Assembly: GCA_029204225.1 (NCBI GenBank)
Contig: CM055094.1
Coordinates: forward strand, 19,120,065 to 19,184,064
Direction: 5' to 3'
Origin: Diphasiastrum complanatum
Taxonomy: Eukaryota; Streptophyta; Lycopodiopsida; Lycopodiales; Lycopodiaceae
Length of the DNA: 64,000 bases
Shown here piece by piece: positions 10,171 through 19,944 of the stretch. A program made the translations under genes and the position numbers. Position 1 is the stretch's first letter. Every line of letters begins with the position of its first letter. Below the pieces are notes generated by a model. It did not search any database. It saw nothing but the letters and a program-made list of their open reading frames with translations, and was not told where the DNA came from.

Positions 10171-10610
10171 AGCAGTTGAGCCACCGACCTCGAGTTGGAG
10201 ACCACTTGATGCTAGCAGATAAAAGCTTGGGAGACTCCCTCAGAACCAGCCAAGAATACCAACTCTACTTCTAGGCCTATTGCAACAGATTCCACGCAAG
10301 CGGCTTCTCAAAAGAGAAAGAGTTCCTTCTCTCCACAAGGGCCAACTGCAAAGCACCAAACAGTTGGCCTAGTGAAGCTTACATCGAGAAAGACACCCAT
10401 GTCCTCTATGTCACAGACGAAGGATCATTCTGCTGAAGAGTCTTTTGCTCAACATGAAGACACCACCACACTCGTCCAACCACCACCAACACAACAATCC
10501 AGGCAAAGGACCAAGATACAAGCGAAGCGTCATGCTTCATCAAATGAAACAGACTCAGATGATATGGAGCTTGACCTCACTAGTAACGTATGTAGTTAAC
10601 TGGAAGTTGG
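10171..10610 (+). pseudogene. LPP 3' part: Ser/Gln-rich basic linker
   Basis: The frame reads low-complexity sequence (STSRPIATDSTQAASQKRK, SFSPQGPTAKHQT, QPPPTQQSRQRTKIQAKRH, SNETDSDDMEL) and ends in SLVTYVV/NVCS. The copies at 17000-17530 and 37712-38240 have an additional segment, EFTFEEFHGPKGLSKKCHV with CPHNSDD, that is deleted here between DMEL and LTSL. A disordered, basic, Ser-rich linker is seen; function is unknown. Confidence 0.35.
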
Positions 10611-10662
10611 ATAGCCGCAACGCGTGGGGTCCATACTTCAAGATTCTATTTTCTACCATTAA

Positions 10663-11062
10663 CTAACATAACTTCTCATGTAAATGCAAATCGTATTGCA
10701 CATCAAAGTTTTCTTTCCATCTACTCAAAGCGTTCACATCAAAGAAAAACAGTCTTATCGATCTGAAAATCATGGCAAGAAACTTTGAATATTTTGGATC
10801 ACAATGAGCGCCAACGTGAATCTTGAAATTCAGAAAATACGGAGTGTGTTGGATCAAATGGAGCGGCAAGGTTATTTCAAAGTTTTGCAATTCAGAAATT
10901 TGCAATTTCAACACACATCTATTGAAAAAATGTTTTGCTTATTTTGCTCATAACTGCAAAGCTTTGATTTTGCATATAAAGCAAGAAACTTGGAGTGTGA
11001 TGGATCAAAAAGAGCGCCAAGGTCATTTCAAACTTTTCGAATTAGTTTTTTTTTATAATTAA
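10663..11062. repeat. ERQ repeat block, copy 1
   Basis: Three diverged repeats on the plus strand encode the pattern S/I-V/L-L/M-D-Q-M/K-E-R-Q-G-Y/H-F-K (near 10800, 10840 and 10995). The block has open frames on both strands and ends in a T-run. It lies between LPP and MSK in all five loci (17540-17930, 37311-37700, 44140-44540, 52130-52540). It could be an exon with repeated helical segments, but no continuous gene is demonstrable. Confidence 0.4.
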
Positions 11063-11133
11063 GACGAGTTTTAATAGCTTACAAGATATATAACAAGTTG
11101 GTTTTCTACTAGATTAATCTATCGATTATTAAG

Positions 11134-11431
11134 ATGTCTAAATATCATCTCCATATTGATCTTCCCACAGAATATGCTCCACTGTCGAGAAAAAATCTGA
11201 AAGGATCCACCTTACCAGACAGGAAACAAGTTTCAAACAGGTTTTGAAGAACATCATGAAATTCTATTTTGGATTTTTAGTAAAACAGAATATCCAGAGA
11301 TAATTAAGAATCATATGAGTGACACACCACTCAATGTTCCTAGAATAGGTGATTTTAAGGTGGAATGGCATTTGGTTCACACACCAAGAGCTACAGGGAG
11401 TGAAAATCTAAAATTTAGCGAAATGTTTTAA
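11134..11431 (+). pseudogene. MSK gene, internally deleted copy
   Basis: Starts ATG with MSK.H.HIDLPTEYAPL as in the full copy, but after about 28 codons it jumps to the 3' exon (HEILFWIFSK, YPEIIKNHMSDTPLN, HTPRATGSENLKFSEMF, stop at 11429-11431). Everything between, including exon 2 and both introns, is missing. Copies at 43751-44066 and 51741-52056 have a closely similar deletion, so all three derive from one deleted ancestor. Confidence 0.6.
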
Positions 11432-11469
11432 CTGATCAAACAACATTTATATAGCTAGAACCAATAAAA

Positions 11470-11925
11470 CCCAAGTCGTACACTCGTCGATCCAACAACG
11501 GATCAGATCTATGGCACGTAATACAACCGTCCACACGTGTGAGACCACACGTGCTACAATACACGTCAATCTGCCATTCGGCCACGTGCCCACACGTGCG
11601 AGCTAACACATGCCAGAACACACGTCACCAAACCATTCGACCACATGGCCACATGTGCAAGTTTCACACATGCGGATACAAAAGTGTGGTCCCAAACATC
11701 AAGTACTCATTGGGCCACGTGACCACACGTGCGAGCCGATACGTGCAAGAACACATGTCGCTGATCCATTCGGCCACGTGTCCCCACATGGGATCCCACA
11801 CGTGTTGATCCAGATGTGCAGTTTCACACATGCGTATACAAACGTGTGGTTCCACATGTCAGCTACTGACTGGGCCACGTGTCGCTGGGATTCACACGTG
11901 CCAACTTTTTTCTCCTATATAAGTC
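11470..11925 (+). promoter_or_regulatory. GBX array 1: G-box cluster with TATA box
   Basis: Many CACGTG palindromes and one-step variants (CACATG, CATGTG) packed into about 400 bases, with an irregular spacing of 20-60 bases, followed by a TATA box at 11915-11923 (CTATATAAG). CACGTG is the plant G-box bound by bHLH and bZIP factors. An ATG lies 22 bases after the TATA box. The arrangement, array then TATA then transcribed region, is repeated at 35055-35500, 43273-43680 and 51250-51660. Promoter function is inferred. Confidence 0.55.
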
Positions 11926-11944
11926 CATTCTCGGGGATTGTACA

Positions 11945-12016
11945 ATGGCCGGTGATTCTAGGGATTTCAGAAAGGTCAACATACGACGAGTTGAGGCTAC
12001 AACTACAACCACATAG
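11945..12016 (+). CDS. MAGDS mini-ORF, copy 1 (23 codons)
   Basis: A short ORF MAGDSRDFRKVNIRRVEA ending in a Thr run, straight after the GBX TATA box. The same 23 codons are kept at 43180-43251 and 51157-51228 (minus) with one amino-acid change. The ATG may lie too close to the TATA box to be in the transcript (about 22 bases). Function unknown. Confidence 0.25.
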   Translation: MAGDSRDFRKVNIRRVEATTTTT

Positions 12017-12029
12017 TCCTACCATAGGC

Positions 12030-12405
12030 TTGTGTGGTTTACCACATGGCCTACCATAGACTTGTGTAGCAGGCCACATAGGCCTGCGATTGACCAAGGC
12101 TGTCATAGGTGCCCACGTGTCAAGTCACGTATGGCTGCCATGTGGCAAATCATGCAGGCTTGGGGCTAGTCACGAGGCAAGCCACGTAGGCCCGTCATAG
12201 GCTGGCAAGCCAACCAAGCTCTGCCTACGTGGTCTGCTATTTGCGAAGCCTATCGCACACTACCACATGGCAAGCCACGTAGGTCTACCACATGGCAAAT
12301 CATGCAGGCTTGAGGGTTGCCATGTGGCAAGCCATGTAGGCCTACCATAACCTTGTATGTCAAGTCAACTGGGCCCTGTGCCACGTAGGCTTGAGTGGAC
12401 CTAGA
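12030..12405. repeat. SAT satellite, copy 1
   Basis: Short units such as GGCTTGCCACATGGCAA and its reverse repeated irregularly; many units are small inverted repeats (TTGCC-4-GGCAA). No gene is seen. It joins RTX near 12406-12430, where the (TA)n and a short spacer found in the 42 and 50 kb copies are missing. Confidence 0.7.
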
Positions 12406-12430
12406 GAAGATAAACTTTTTCAATTCCTAA

Positions 12431-13318
12431 ATGTGCCCTAAAAGACACAAAAAACAGCAAGTATCAAATCTAAAAAGTCAGCACCAAAATGTGTCGAAAC
12501 CACACATTAGATGGATGCAGGAACTCGCCCTCCTACAAGCCTTGTGTGCTGAAAATTTCAGCCTGAAATTGCATTACAAACTCAAAAAACCAGCAAGCAA
12601 AGAATTAGGTTACCCCCAAAAAAGCAATATTCCTTTGAACGGGATTGACGATTTGAAAACTATTATGACTAAAATGATTTGTTCGGCATTTAAAATTGCC
12701 AAAATCAAATTGCTCAAATACAAACGAATATCTGGAACCAATGATTTTAAATGGGTTTCGAAAAATACAGGTTCATATGAATGGAGTACTATAGACCGCA
12801 AGAATACGTTATGCATTTGGAATTCCTATTTGATAGACAATTGCATTATCAGACTTGGGGATCATACTTGGCGACAGGTCGGGGGAATACCAATGGGTTT
12901 TTCATATTCACCAATGTCTTGTAATTGGTACCTTTCTTTTTTTAAAATGTAGTTTATTAAGAGGCTTGCAAGATTAGGGGAAATTAAATTTATAAACGAC
13001 TTCAAATATTCGTTCAAGTACATTGACGATATATGCTTTATCAATAATCATACGGTTGGTCGTTTCCTAGACAAGACTCAACCAAGAACACCTGACAATC
13101 CTTTTTGGATCTATCCCCTGGAATACCTTGAGATAGGCGGAAACGACAACACATGTAATTTGGTGAACTTTCTGAATATTACAATTACCTTTAACCCAAT
13201 TATCGGTTGTACACATCTGTCCAAATATGATAAAAGGGGAGACCTTCCTTTTTGCTTTTTGCAATATATACACCTTGCCTCATATAGACCCGTGTTTAAC
13301 TCATATAATAGGTCTTTG
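12431..13318 (+). pseudogene. RTX: reverse transcriptase fragment, copy 1
   Basis: One frame, broken only by TAG at 12950-12952, carries reverse-transcriptase hallmarks: motif B GGIPMGFSYSPMSCNWY and motif C KYIDDICFIN, followed by a segment with YPLEYLEI, NFLNITITF and LSKYDKR. This series resembles the eukaryotic RT family with RYIDD, YPxELEI and LYDKRDDF blocks, distinct from copia and gypsy RT (known to me by motif, not searched). Motif A with its first aspartate is not seen, so the 5' part of the domain is missing or diverged. The 3' end is cut at about 13318, where sequence switches to K70 flank (AACTTGGGGTAGCTTG). Confidence 0.65.
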
Positions 13319-13570
13319 GTAACTTGGGGTAGCTTGATATGTATCTAGGCAACTAATAAAACAACAACACACCTCTGGATGGCTTCACAAGCTTCTCTAA
13401 CTCATTCTTATGATACCATCATTATGTCTAACTTTCCAAATACTAGATGCAAGAGTATTTGACAGATTCCTAATTCTTTACTCTCCAAGTGTTGTTTGTA
13501 GCTCATCGTAGATGCTTTGAGAATAATGTTACTAGTTATATTTATTGGAGGGGGGGGATTTTGGATATTT
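13319..13570. repeat. K70 3'-flank piece joined to RTX
   Basis: No gene. It matches about 1755-2140 in shortened form and ends in a G-run. The same RTX-to-K70 junction exists at 41815-41825, so it was made before the two regions were duplicated. Confidence 0.55.
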
Positions 13571-14790
13571 TGCTCTTGAATAGGTATTTTGGAAGTTCCT
13601 TTATTGCATTTAGGTTTGCCATTACTTTTTCCCTATTTACTTTTTTGGGTTAAGGCAATTGAAAGCCTTAAAAAGAAGCAATTTCTGTGGAGTACTTTTT
13701 GTAGACCTAGCAACCGTATCCTTTTAGAGGTGTATGCTATTTTTTTCCATTTGAAAAAGGCTTCTAATAATCACTTAAGGGTCACTTGATTGGAAATTAG
13801 CACAGTGGCAATTCATAGTATGGATTGTCAGCCGTTTACCAAAAGGAGTGCAAAGGGAATGTCCTCCATATTGAAAGATGCTATCCGAGTAGCTAAAGCC
13901 TACGATAGCACCGTGATTGCCTCACGGAAGAGTTTGCACAGCCAATCAGCCCAAAAGCCTAAGAATGAAAAGCCAAAAAATCTATTTTTTGATGAACTAG
14001 AAGCTACTGCTTGCCAACAAACTTGGGCCTCATGCCAAACAGAGATCCGAGAGGGAAAATAAATCATCAAGTTTCATGGCGATGGATTTACCGACATGAT
14101 TGAAAGTCGATTTGTTAAATGGTTGTGAATTGAAAGCTGATTTGTGAATATACTTGTAACTTCAGTACACTTTCTTTCAAGTCTAATCAATGGTTTCAAG
14201 TTAAAGGCAATATTCTAGGGAAAGACATAAGTATAATGTTTGAATTTGGAGGTACTCACAACCTTTTTGAATGTGCGGCTTGTATAGAAGCTTCGGGTGC
14301 CCACCATGGCCAGTGATCAACATTATGTGGTCCTCTAGCCTCAGGGTCATACATAGAAGTTTGGGATGTGAAAGTCCCTAATTTGGAGGTTCGGATGCAA
14401 GATCATGTTGAGCGGCTCGACTTCCATGTTATCAATCTTGATAGAACTTATGTAATCCTAGGATATGAATGGTTTTTTGATAAATCAGATTCGTTGAAAA
14501 TAGATTTTAAAAACCATACTATTGTATTAAAGATAAGTTTGACCAGATAGTCTCTATTTATGGGGAGACTAATGTACTCCCATCACTAATGGTTTCCTCG
14601 GTGGAAGTTATGGAAAAACTACATAATTCTAAGTATGAGCTTCTTCATTTTGTTTTGAAATCTCGTATGCATTGTGATGTGAATGTGTTAACATGCTTTA
14701 ACACCAAAAATTAGCATCAAGAACAGCTTTTAATGCAAGATTTAAAACAAGAGTTCAATGATGTTTTTCCTAAATAGCTAAGATTTTTTG
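13571..14790 (+). pseudogene. GYP fragment 2: Ty3/gypsy gag end, protease and linker
   Basis: 13790-14062 is an open 90-codon frame (VAIHSMDCQPFTKRSAKG, FDELEATACQQTW), probably late Gag. Then, with frame breaks, comes a retropepsin-like region: QWFQVKGNILGKDISIMF, a degenerate active site FGGTHNLF where Asp-Ser/Thr-Gly is expected, and NLDRTYVILGYEWF matching the ILGxDWL signature after gypsy proteases. It ends with HQEQLLMQDLKQEFNDVFP before RT. Sequence then switches to HDI. RT, RNase H and integrase are absent. 13571-13790 holds a short frame of unknown origin. The inverted copy at 40330-41590 is similarly truncated. Confidence 0.6.
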
Positions 14791-15125
14791 AGGTACATAC
14801 TTCTAATTATATTGCAGTCCGTTGTTAGAACATAATCAAATTTTTCTGAAATGAAATCTTTGAAATGTTTTAGAAAAGAGCAAGAACATAAAGATAGATT
14901 TTCAATTTCAAAATTGCAGAAAACATCAAACAGAAAGTACCATTCACTTTTGATGTTAGGTAAGTATGACCAAGCAAACACAATATTATGGAAGGACTTG
15001 TGTATATAAGGCCAAAGATTGTAATAAAATACGAGTGTAAAAGTGTCTCACATGAATGGTCTCAAACATTCTGTTACAGTAGCGTAAATGTAAAAATATC
15101 TTTGCCTTGTCCTTACGCGTGTTGA
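14778..15125 (-). pseudogene. HDI fragment 2
   Basis: Minus-strand frame with FAWSYLPNIKSEWYFLFDVF and SFLKHFKDFISEKFDYVL, homologous to 3700-4060. The upstream half is frame-shifted. Function unknown. Confidence 0.3.
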
Positions 15126-15299
15126 GCTGTAGTCGATCCACCGTATTCCTAGTGAGAGTTCTTCTATGCAGATCCTCATCATCCTGCGAGCTAGTTAATA
15201 CCTGTAAAAGTTCAGTCTTTTAGCCAGTAAGTCTTCTTTTGCACCACTGCCTTGTCCTTCCTTTTCTTTATATCATGTATACTTCTTTCTTTTTCCCAT

Positions 15300-15640
15300 A
15301 TTTTGTCCATAAACCACCGAACTAGGGTTGTTTAGGTTGAAAGAACCAGGCCTTTCATTTACGTTTTGGAAGAATTTATCTTGGACAGTGAAAAAACGTG
15401 GTCTTTTGAGGAGGCCTTCAATCTCTTTGATGTTTTCAGCATCTCCTAAGTTGGCAAGGAGTTTAGCAGAAGGGTTTGCAGCAAATCAATCATGTGCTGG
15501 TGTAAAAAAAGAAAAGTATGTGTGACTTGACAACATTTCTGGCAAGCTTGTGTAGCCAAAAAAAAAAGCCATTCATCTAATTTTAGAAGGATGCACCAGG
15601 GAAGAATTTACTAAGATTATTCATAATGAAACACGATGAT
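15300..15640 (+). other. FWK fragment 2
   Basis: Open frame 15328-15525 with FTFWKNLSWTVKKRGLLRR and SPKLARSLAEGF; homologous to 4200-4545. Coding status unknown. Confidence 0.3.
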
Positions 15641-16040
15641 CCCAAAAAAAAAAATGACATGGAGACAAAAAAAAATTTTAATTTTATAAAAAAAATACCC
15701 ATATTTAAAATGCTTCAAATAAAGATATTGTAATGCTAAAAAAAAAATTTATTAATTTTTGCACATCACCTTATATGAAATAATAATACTATTCAAAATA
15801 AAATCATTTGACACAACCATTAGAATAACTAAAAAAAAACTTTTTGCTTATTAAAACAAAAGTTTTTAATTTTTTTTAAAAAATTTTAAAAGTGTTTTAA
15901 ATTACAATTCTTGTATCAAGAAAAAGATTTTTTAAATTACGACCTAACCTGAACCAAAAGGAATCATATGCACATAAATATGCCTCTTCAAATCATTCCT
16001 ACAAGATCAGTTGAATCATCATGCAATAATCATCGCTTCC
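15641..16040. repeat. AT-rich block 2 joined to COP2 leader piece
   Basis: AT-rich to about 15943, then 15944-16032 (CCTAACCTGAACCAAAAGG onward) is a piece of COP2 leader, then an abrupt change to MINI36 flank. The inverted copy at 39040-39470 has both junctions at the same places. No gene. Confidence 0.6.
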
Positions 16041-16059
16041 ACATCCTATCAAAGCAACA

Positions 16060-16310
16060 TTGCTCCAAAGTTTTCCACAAATTTCTAGTCTCCATACACT
16101 GCCGAACAATACTCTACATACACTGCTCAGAGAGCCTAGGCCCCATGCTCTGCAATCACTGTGGACCAAGCCGAGCGTCCATACTCTGCATTCACTATGG
16201 ACTGAGCTGAGCGTCCATACTCTACATACAAAGTTGATTGAGCCGAGTCCATCCAAAGACAACCGATCCGAAGTCCTCCACAGTCGACCGAACTGAGACT
16301 CCACTTGTCT
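16060..16310. repeat. MINI36 minisatellite, copy 3
   Basis: About six imperfect 36-base units. ORFs on both strands here (for example 15999-16304 minus) are products of the repeat period and are not taken as genes. Confidence 0.65.
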
Positions 16311-17000
16311 GTTACCAGAGCCGAACCTTCAACAGAGTCATCAGCCGAGTCCAGAACCTGTCTGCCACAACACCTTCCAGTTCTGATGACCCAACTCAAG
16401 ACAGAATTGACATCACCATGGAAAGCCTCGATATCTCTGAGATGAACACTTGGTACCAGGAGGCACACTAGTTCCTGAGCCACATAGAGTTCCAACTTCC
16501 TCTTTTCATCAGTGGCTATCAGAGCCCGTTTTGATTGCATATTGCTTATAACCACACCATCAGATTTTCCAGTTCATGTTACCTCCTAACCAAAATTGTG
16601 TTTATATTATCCCTATTTCTGGAGCTGACCTCAATACATTTGGCTTCCCTACGGGACCAAACACAGTCAATAGGACCCTCAAAAAGATTGAGTCCACAAC
16701 ATACTTCAAATACATAGACCCCTCAGTGGACAAATGGGAAAAAAAAGATGGTTACCTTATCGAGGTCATAAATGATAAGCCCTTAGCTGCTTCGTGCGCC
16801 TATCTAACGAAATATACATAGGGCTATAGGTCCAAGATCACGCGTATCCCCATGAAACTATTTCACATGATGGCTGACTATAAACTACACGATCAGAACC
16901 TTTATGACTGGGCCCAGTTTGCTTCCAACTGCCTCCATGACTATATTAAGAACAAGCAAACCTCCAATTATTGGGCTATCTTCTGATAGATGTCACTTTG
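16311..17000 (+). pseudogene. LPP gene, copy 2
   Basis: Same order as copy 1: Ser-rich part, NTWYQEAH stop, FQLPLF, then LPPNQNCVYIIPISGADLN in a second frame, TAG after LTKYT, and a stop after YWAIF. It has PSVDKWEKKDGYLIEVIND where copy 1 has a short deletion. It lies directly upstream of the COP1-interrupted MSK locus. Confidence 0.4.
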
Positions 17001-17535
17001 CAACAGTTGAGCCACTGACCTCAATTTTGAGGCCACTTGATGCTAGCAGATAAAAGCTTGGGAGACTCCCTCAAAACTAGCCAAGAATACCAACTCTACT
17101 TCTAGGCCTATTGCAACAGATTCCACGCAAGCGGCTTCCCAAAAGAGAAAGAGTTCCTTCTCTCCACAAGGGCCAACTGCAAAACACCAAACGGTCGACC
17201 TAGTGAAGCTTACATCGAGAAAGACACCCATGTACTCTATGTCACATACGACGGATCGATACAAGCGAAGCGTCATGCTTCATCAGATGAAACAGACTCA
17301 AATGATATGGAGTTTACATTCGAGGAGTTCCATGGCACAAAAGGGCTGTCTAAGAAATGCCATGTAAGAGAGAGAAAATCATCGAATTTTAAAACTCCGA
17401 CCGAGTTTTTGGTCTGCCCGCACAACTCCGATGACTTGACCTCACTAGTAACGTATGTAGTTAACTAGAAGTTGGGTAGCCGCAACGCGTGGGGTCCATA
17501 CTTCAAGATTCTATTTTCTACCATTAACTAACATG
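17001..17535 (+). pseudogene. LPP 3' part, copy 2
   Basis: Ser/Lys-rich linker (DSTQAASQKRKSSFSPQGP) followed by the conserved segment EFTFEEFHGTKGLSKKCHV, CPHNSDDLTSLVTYVVN and a stop at a TAG; beyond the stop the frame continues KLGSRNAWGPYFKILF as in copies where the codon is TGG. Function unknown. Confidence 0.4.
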
Positions 17536-17539
17536 ACTT

Positions 17540-17935
17540 CTCATGTAAATGCAAATCGTATTGCACATCAAAGTTTTCTTTCCATCTACTAAAGCGTTCA
17601 CATCAAAGAAAAATAGTCTTATCGATCTGCAAATCATGGCAAGAAACTTTGAATATTTTGGATCACAATGAGCGCCAACGTGAATCTAAATTTTTGAAAT
17701 TCTGAAAATATGGAGTGTGTTGGATCAAATGGAGTGGGAAGGTTATCTCAAACTTTTGCAATTCAAAATTTGCAATTTCAACACACATCCATTGAAAAAA
17801 TATTTTGCTTACTTTGCTCATAACTACAAAGCTTTGATTTTGCATATAAGGCAAGAAACATGAGTGTGATGGATCAAAAAGAGCGCCAAGGTCATTTCAA
17901 ACTTTTACAATTATTTTTTTTTATGATTAAGACGA
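17540..17935. repeat. ERQ repeat block, copy 2
   Basis: Homologous to 10663-11062 with the same DQMERQ-type coding pattern, slightly rearranged around 17690. No continuous gene. Confidence 0.4.
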
Positions 17936-18100
17936 GTTTTAATAGCTTACAAGATATATAACAAGTGGGTTTTCTACTAGATTAATCTATCGATTATTAA
18001 GATGTCTAAATATCATGTCCATATTGATCTTCCCATAGAATATGCTCCACTGTCGAGAAAGAATATGAAAGGATCCACCTTTCCAGCTCACCAAAGGACG

Positions 18101-18105
18101 AAAGA
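18101..18105. repeat. COP1 target-site duplication, left (AAAGA)
   Basis: AAAGA directly before the left LTR equals AAAGA at 24519-24523 directly after the right LTR. The empty site in the inverted MSK copy (37135-37139) has it once. Confidence 0.95.
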
Positions 18106-18751
18106 TGTGAAAATTGTCAACATTTCCTAGCTAGTTTGAGGCCTAAATTGGCTAAAATTGTAAATAGTTTTGGTTCTGGAGTTTCACACGTGTGAACCAG
18201 GCCACAATGTTTTTATTTACTGTATTTTTTCAGTATGATGAAGTGTCAAACTTCATACCCTTCAAAATGAGACCATTTTGATGTATTTTGGTCATATAAG
18301 CCATTTTTTCCTATATAGGGAATATCTAGGGTCAAGTACCTTCTAGAGAGAGGAGAGAGAGTCATCTTCCTCATCCATAAATAGTAGGGAAGTCGTGGAG
18401 AACAGGTTGGAGAAACCTTTTGTATGCTTCATTGAGATCAATAGATCATTGTCATTGTTTCTTCCTCCATTGAGAGCATTGTTGTGTGTATTGTCTTCAA
18501 GCTATTGTGTATGATCTTAGGTGCTTTCCAAAAGTGGTAGGCTGATGTATTATGGACTGTATAATGCTATTTTGGGCCGCACTTGATGTTTATGGAAGTT
18601 TCCATTTGTGATAAATGCTTTTTGATCAAGTTCTTTGCATTCTAGGTAGCATAGAATGTGTTGCCAATTCCTAGCTTATGTAGTTTGGAGTGCAAGCATT
18701 CAAGCCAATGATCTTGGAGTTTAGATCCACTTAGGATCTGTATTTTTCACA
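18106..18751 (+). repeat. COP1 5' LTR (646 bp)
   Basis: Begins TGTGAAAATTGTCAAC and ends TTTTCACA. It holds a perfect 14-bp palindrome at 18183-18196 (TTCACACGTGTGAA) centred on a G-box, a TATA-like CCTATATAGG at 18310-18319 and CCATAAATAG at 18375-18384; either could set the transcription start. It is thus the likely promoter of the element. Confidence 0.95.
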
Positions 18752-18763
18752 TGGTATCAGAGC
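18752..18763 (+). promoter_or_regulatory. COP1 primer-binding site
   Basis: TGGTATCAGAGC, complementary to the 3' end of plant initiator tRNA-Met, follows the 5' LTR with no spacer. This is the standard primer site of plant copia elements for minus-strand DNA synthesis. Confidence 0.95.
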
Positions 18764-19944
18764 TGGTTGGCTTCTATTTACAGTAAGTATTCCATTTTTG
18801 GTGATATTTGGATGTTTGATCAAGTTCTAGCATGATTTTGCATTGCTTTGTTGATCAAATCTTACTAACCTTTGTTTTGTGAGTTGAACTTGTGGATCAA
18901 AAGCATATTTCAGGTCTATTGAAGATCAGAGGCTGAAAAGAAACTATTTTGGATCAGATCATAACACCTAATCATTTGTGATTGTGAGGCTTGTGCATAT
19001 TCAATACTAACAATGTTCTTTTCAATCCTATTGTTGACAATCTCCATTCTTGGATGAACACTCTCCTTAAGTGGATGAAACTTCTCCTTAAGTGGATGAC
19101 AAATGCTCTTTTGAGTGAGTTGTAATTCTCCTAAAGGCTGAGCAAAGCTCCCATTTGGATGAAAGATCCCCTTTTTTGGGTGAACATATTGTAAGCTCCA
19201 TTGTGAAGAGCATATTGTAAAGATTGTCATCAATTTTGGCATAAATTTTGGTGTACTTTGTTGAGCATGTAAGTAACTCTCCTTATGTAATTTGATTGGA
19301 GCATTTGCTGGAAGGTGTTAACCATTATGCAAGTGTGTTTTCAGGTTCTTAACAGGTTGAGGAACATTCTCATGTGAAGTGATCTTAGATCTACATCTAA
19401 ACACCAAGATTTGACAAGATAGTGAAGCTAGTCTTGTGATTCACTAAGTGTGCTCATTCATTCACCTCTAAATCTTGTATTTATCACTTGCTGGAGTTTA
19501 TAAACTTTTAGAAGTGTGGTTTACATGTGGTTTTACAGGTTGAATCAATATCTTAGTGTGTTGATCATATGTTGATCAAGTTTGTTCATTACTAGGTAAT
19601 CTTGGCATCCTAGTTTTGGGTATTTTCTAAGAATGCAAGTAACTCTTCACACCATAACTTGATTTGGTCACTTGCTGGAAAGTTTGAGAGCTTAAGCAAG
19701 AGTGTGTTCAGGTTGGTTTGATTTTGTAATCCATTCTTAGTGTGTGCAAAGTGTTGCATGTGTTTCAATCTTCCTTTCTATGCTTGGAAACCATCTAGGT
19801 TCAAGATAGAAGTGTTTTAGGGTCCTAAATCTTCATAAATCTCTTTATCTATCATTTGTTGAGAGAAAAGTGAGTGCTAAGTGCTTTAGGACAGAACCTA
19901 AAAGTTGAAGAAACATTAGAATCATCGCTTCCAATGGTGGGATC
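18764..19944 (+). other. COP1 untranslated leader with internal repeats
   Basis: About 1.2 kb without a convincing gene. A motif of about 85 bases (AAGTAACTCT...TGCTGGAA...GTGTTTTCAGGTT) occurs near 19268-19345 and again, diverged, near 19630-19715. Short tandem units (CTTAAGTGGATGA) around 19050-19100 make a chance minus-strand ORF. An ATG at 19934 opens a six-codon ORF that overlaps the Gag-Pol start and could reduce its translation. Confidence 0.7.

Noticed and set aside
11520..11920. CRISPR-like array in the CACGTG repeats
   Set aside because: Spacing is irregular, repeats are 6-12 bases, and the context is a eukaryotic genome.
11539..12059. His/Thr-rich ORFs of 89-149 codons over GBX array 1
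   Set aside because: Made by repeated CACACGTG-type bases; equivalents in other arrays differ in frame and length.
18916..19242. 108-codon minus-strand ORF in the COP1 leader
   Set aside because: It is antisense to the leader and built from short tandem units; no homology seen.
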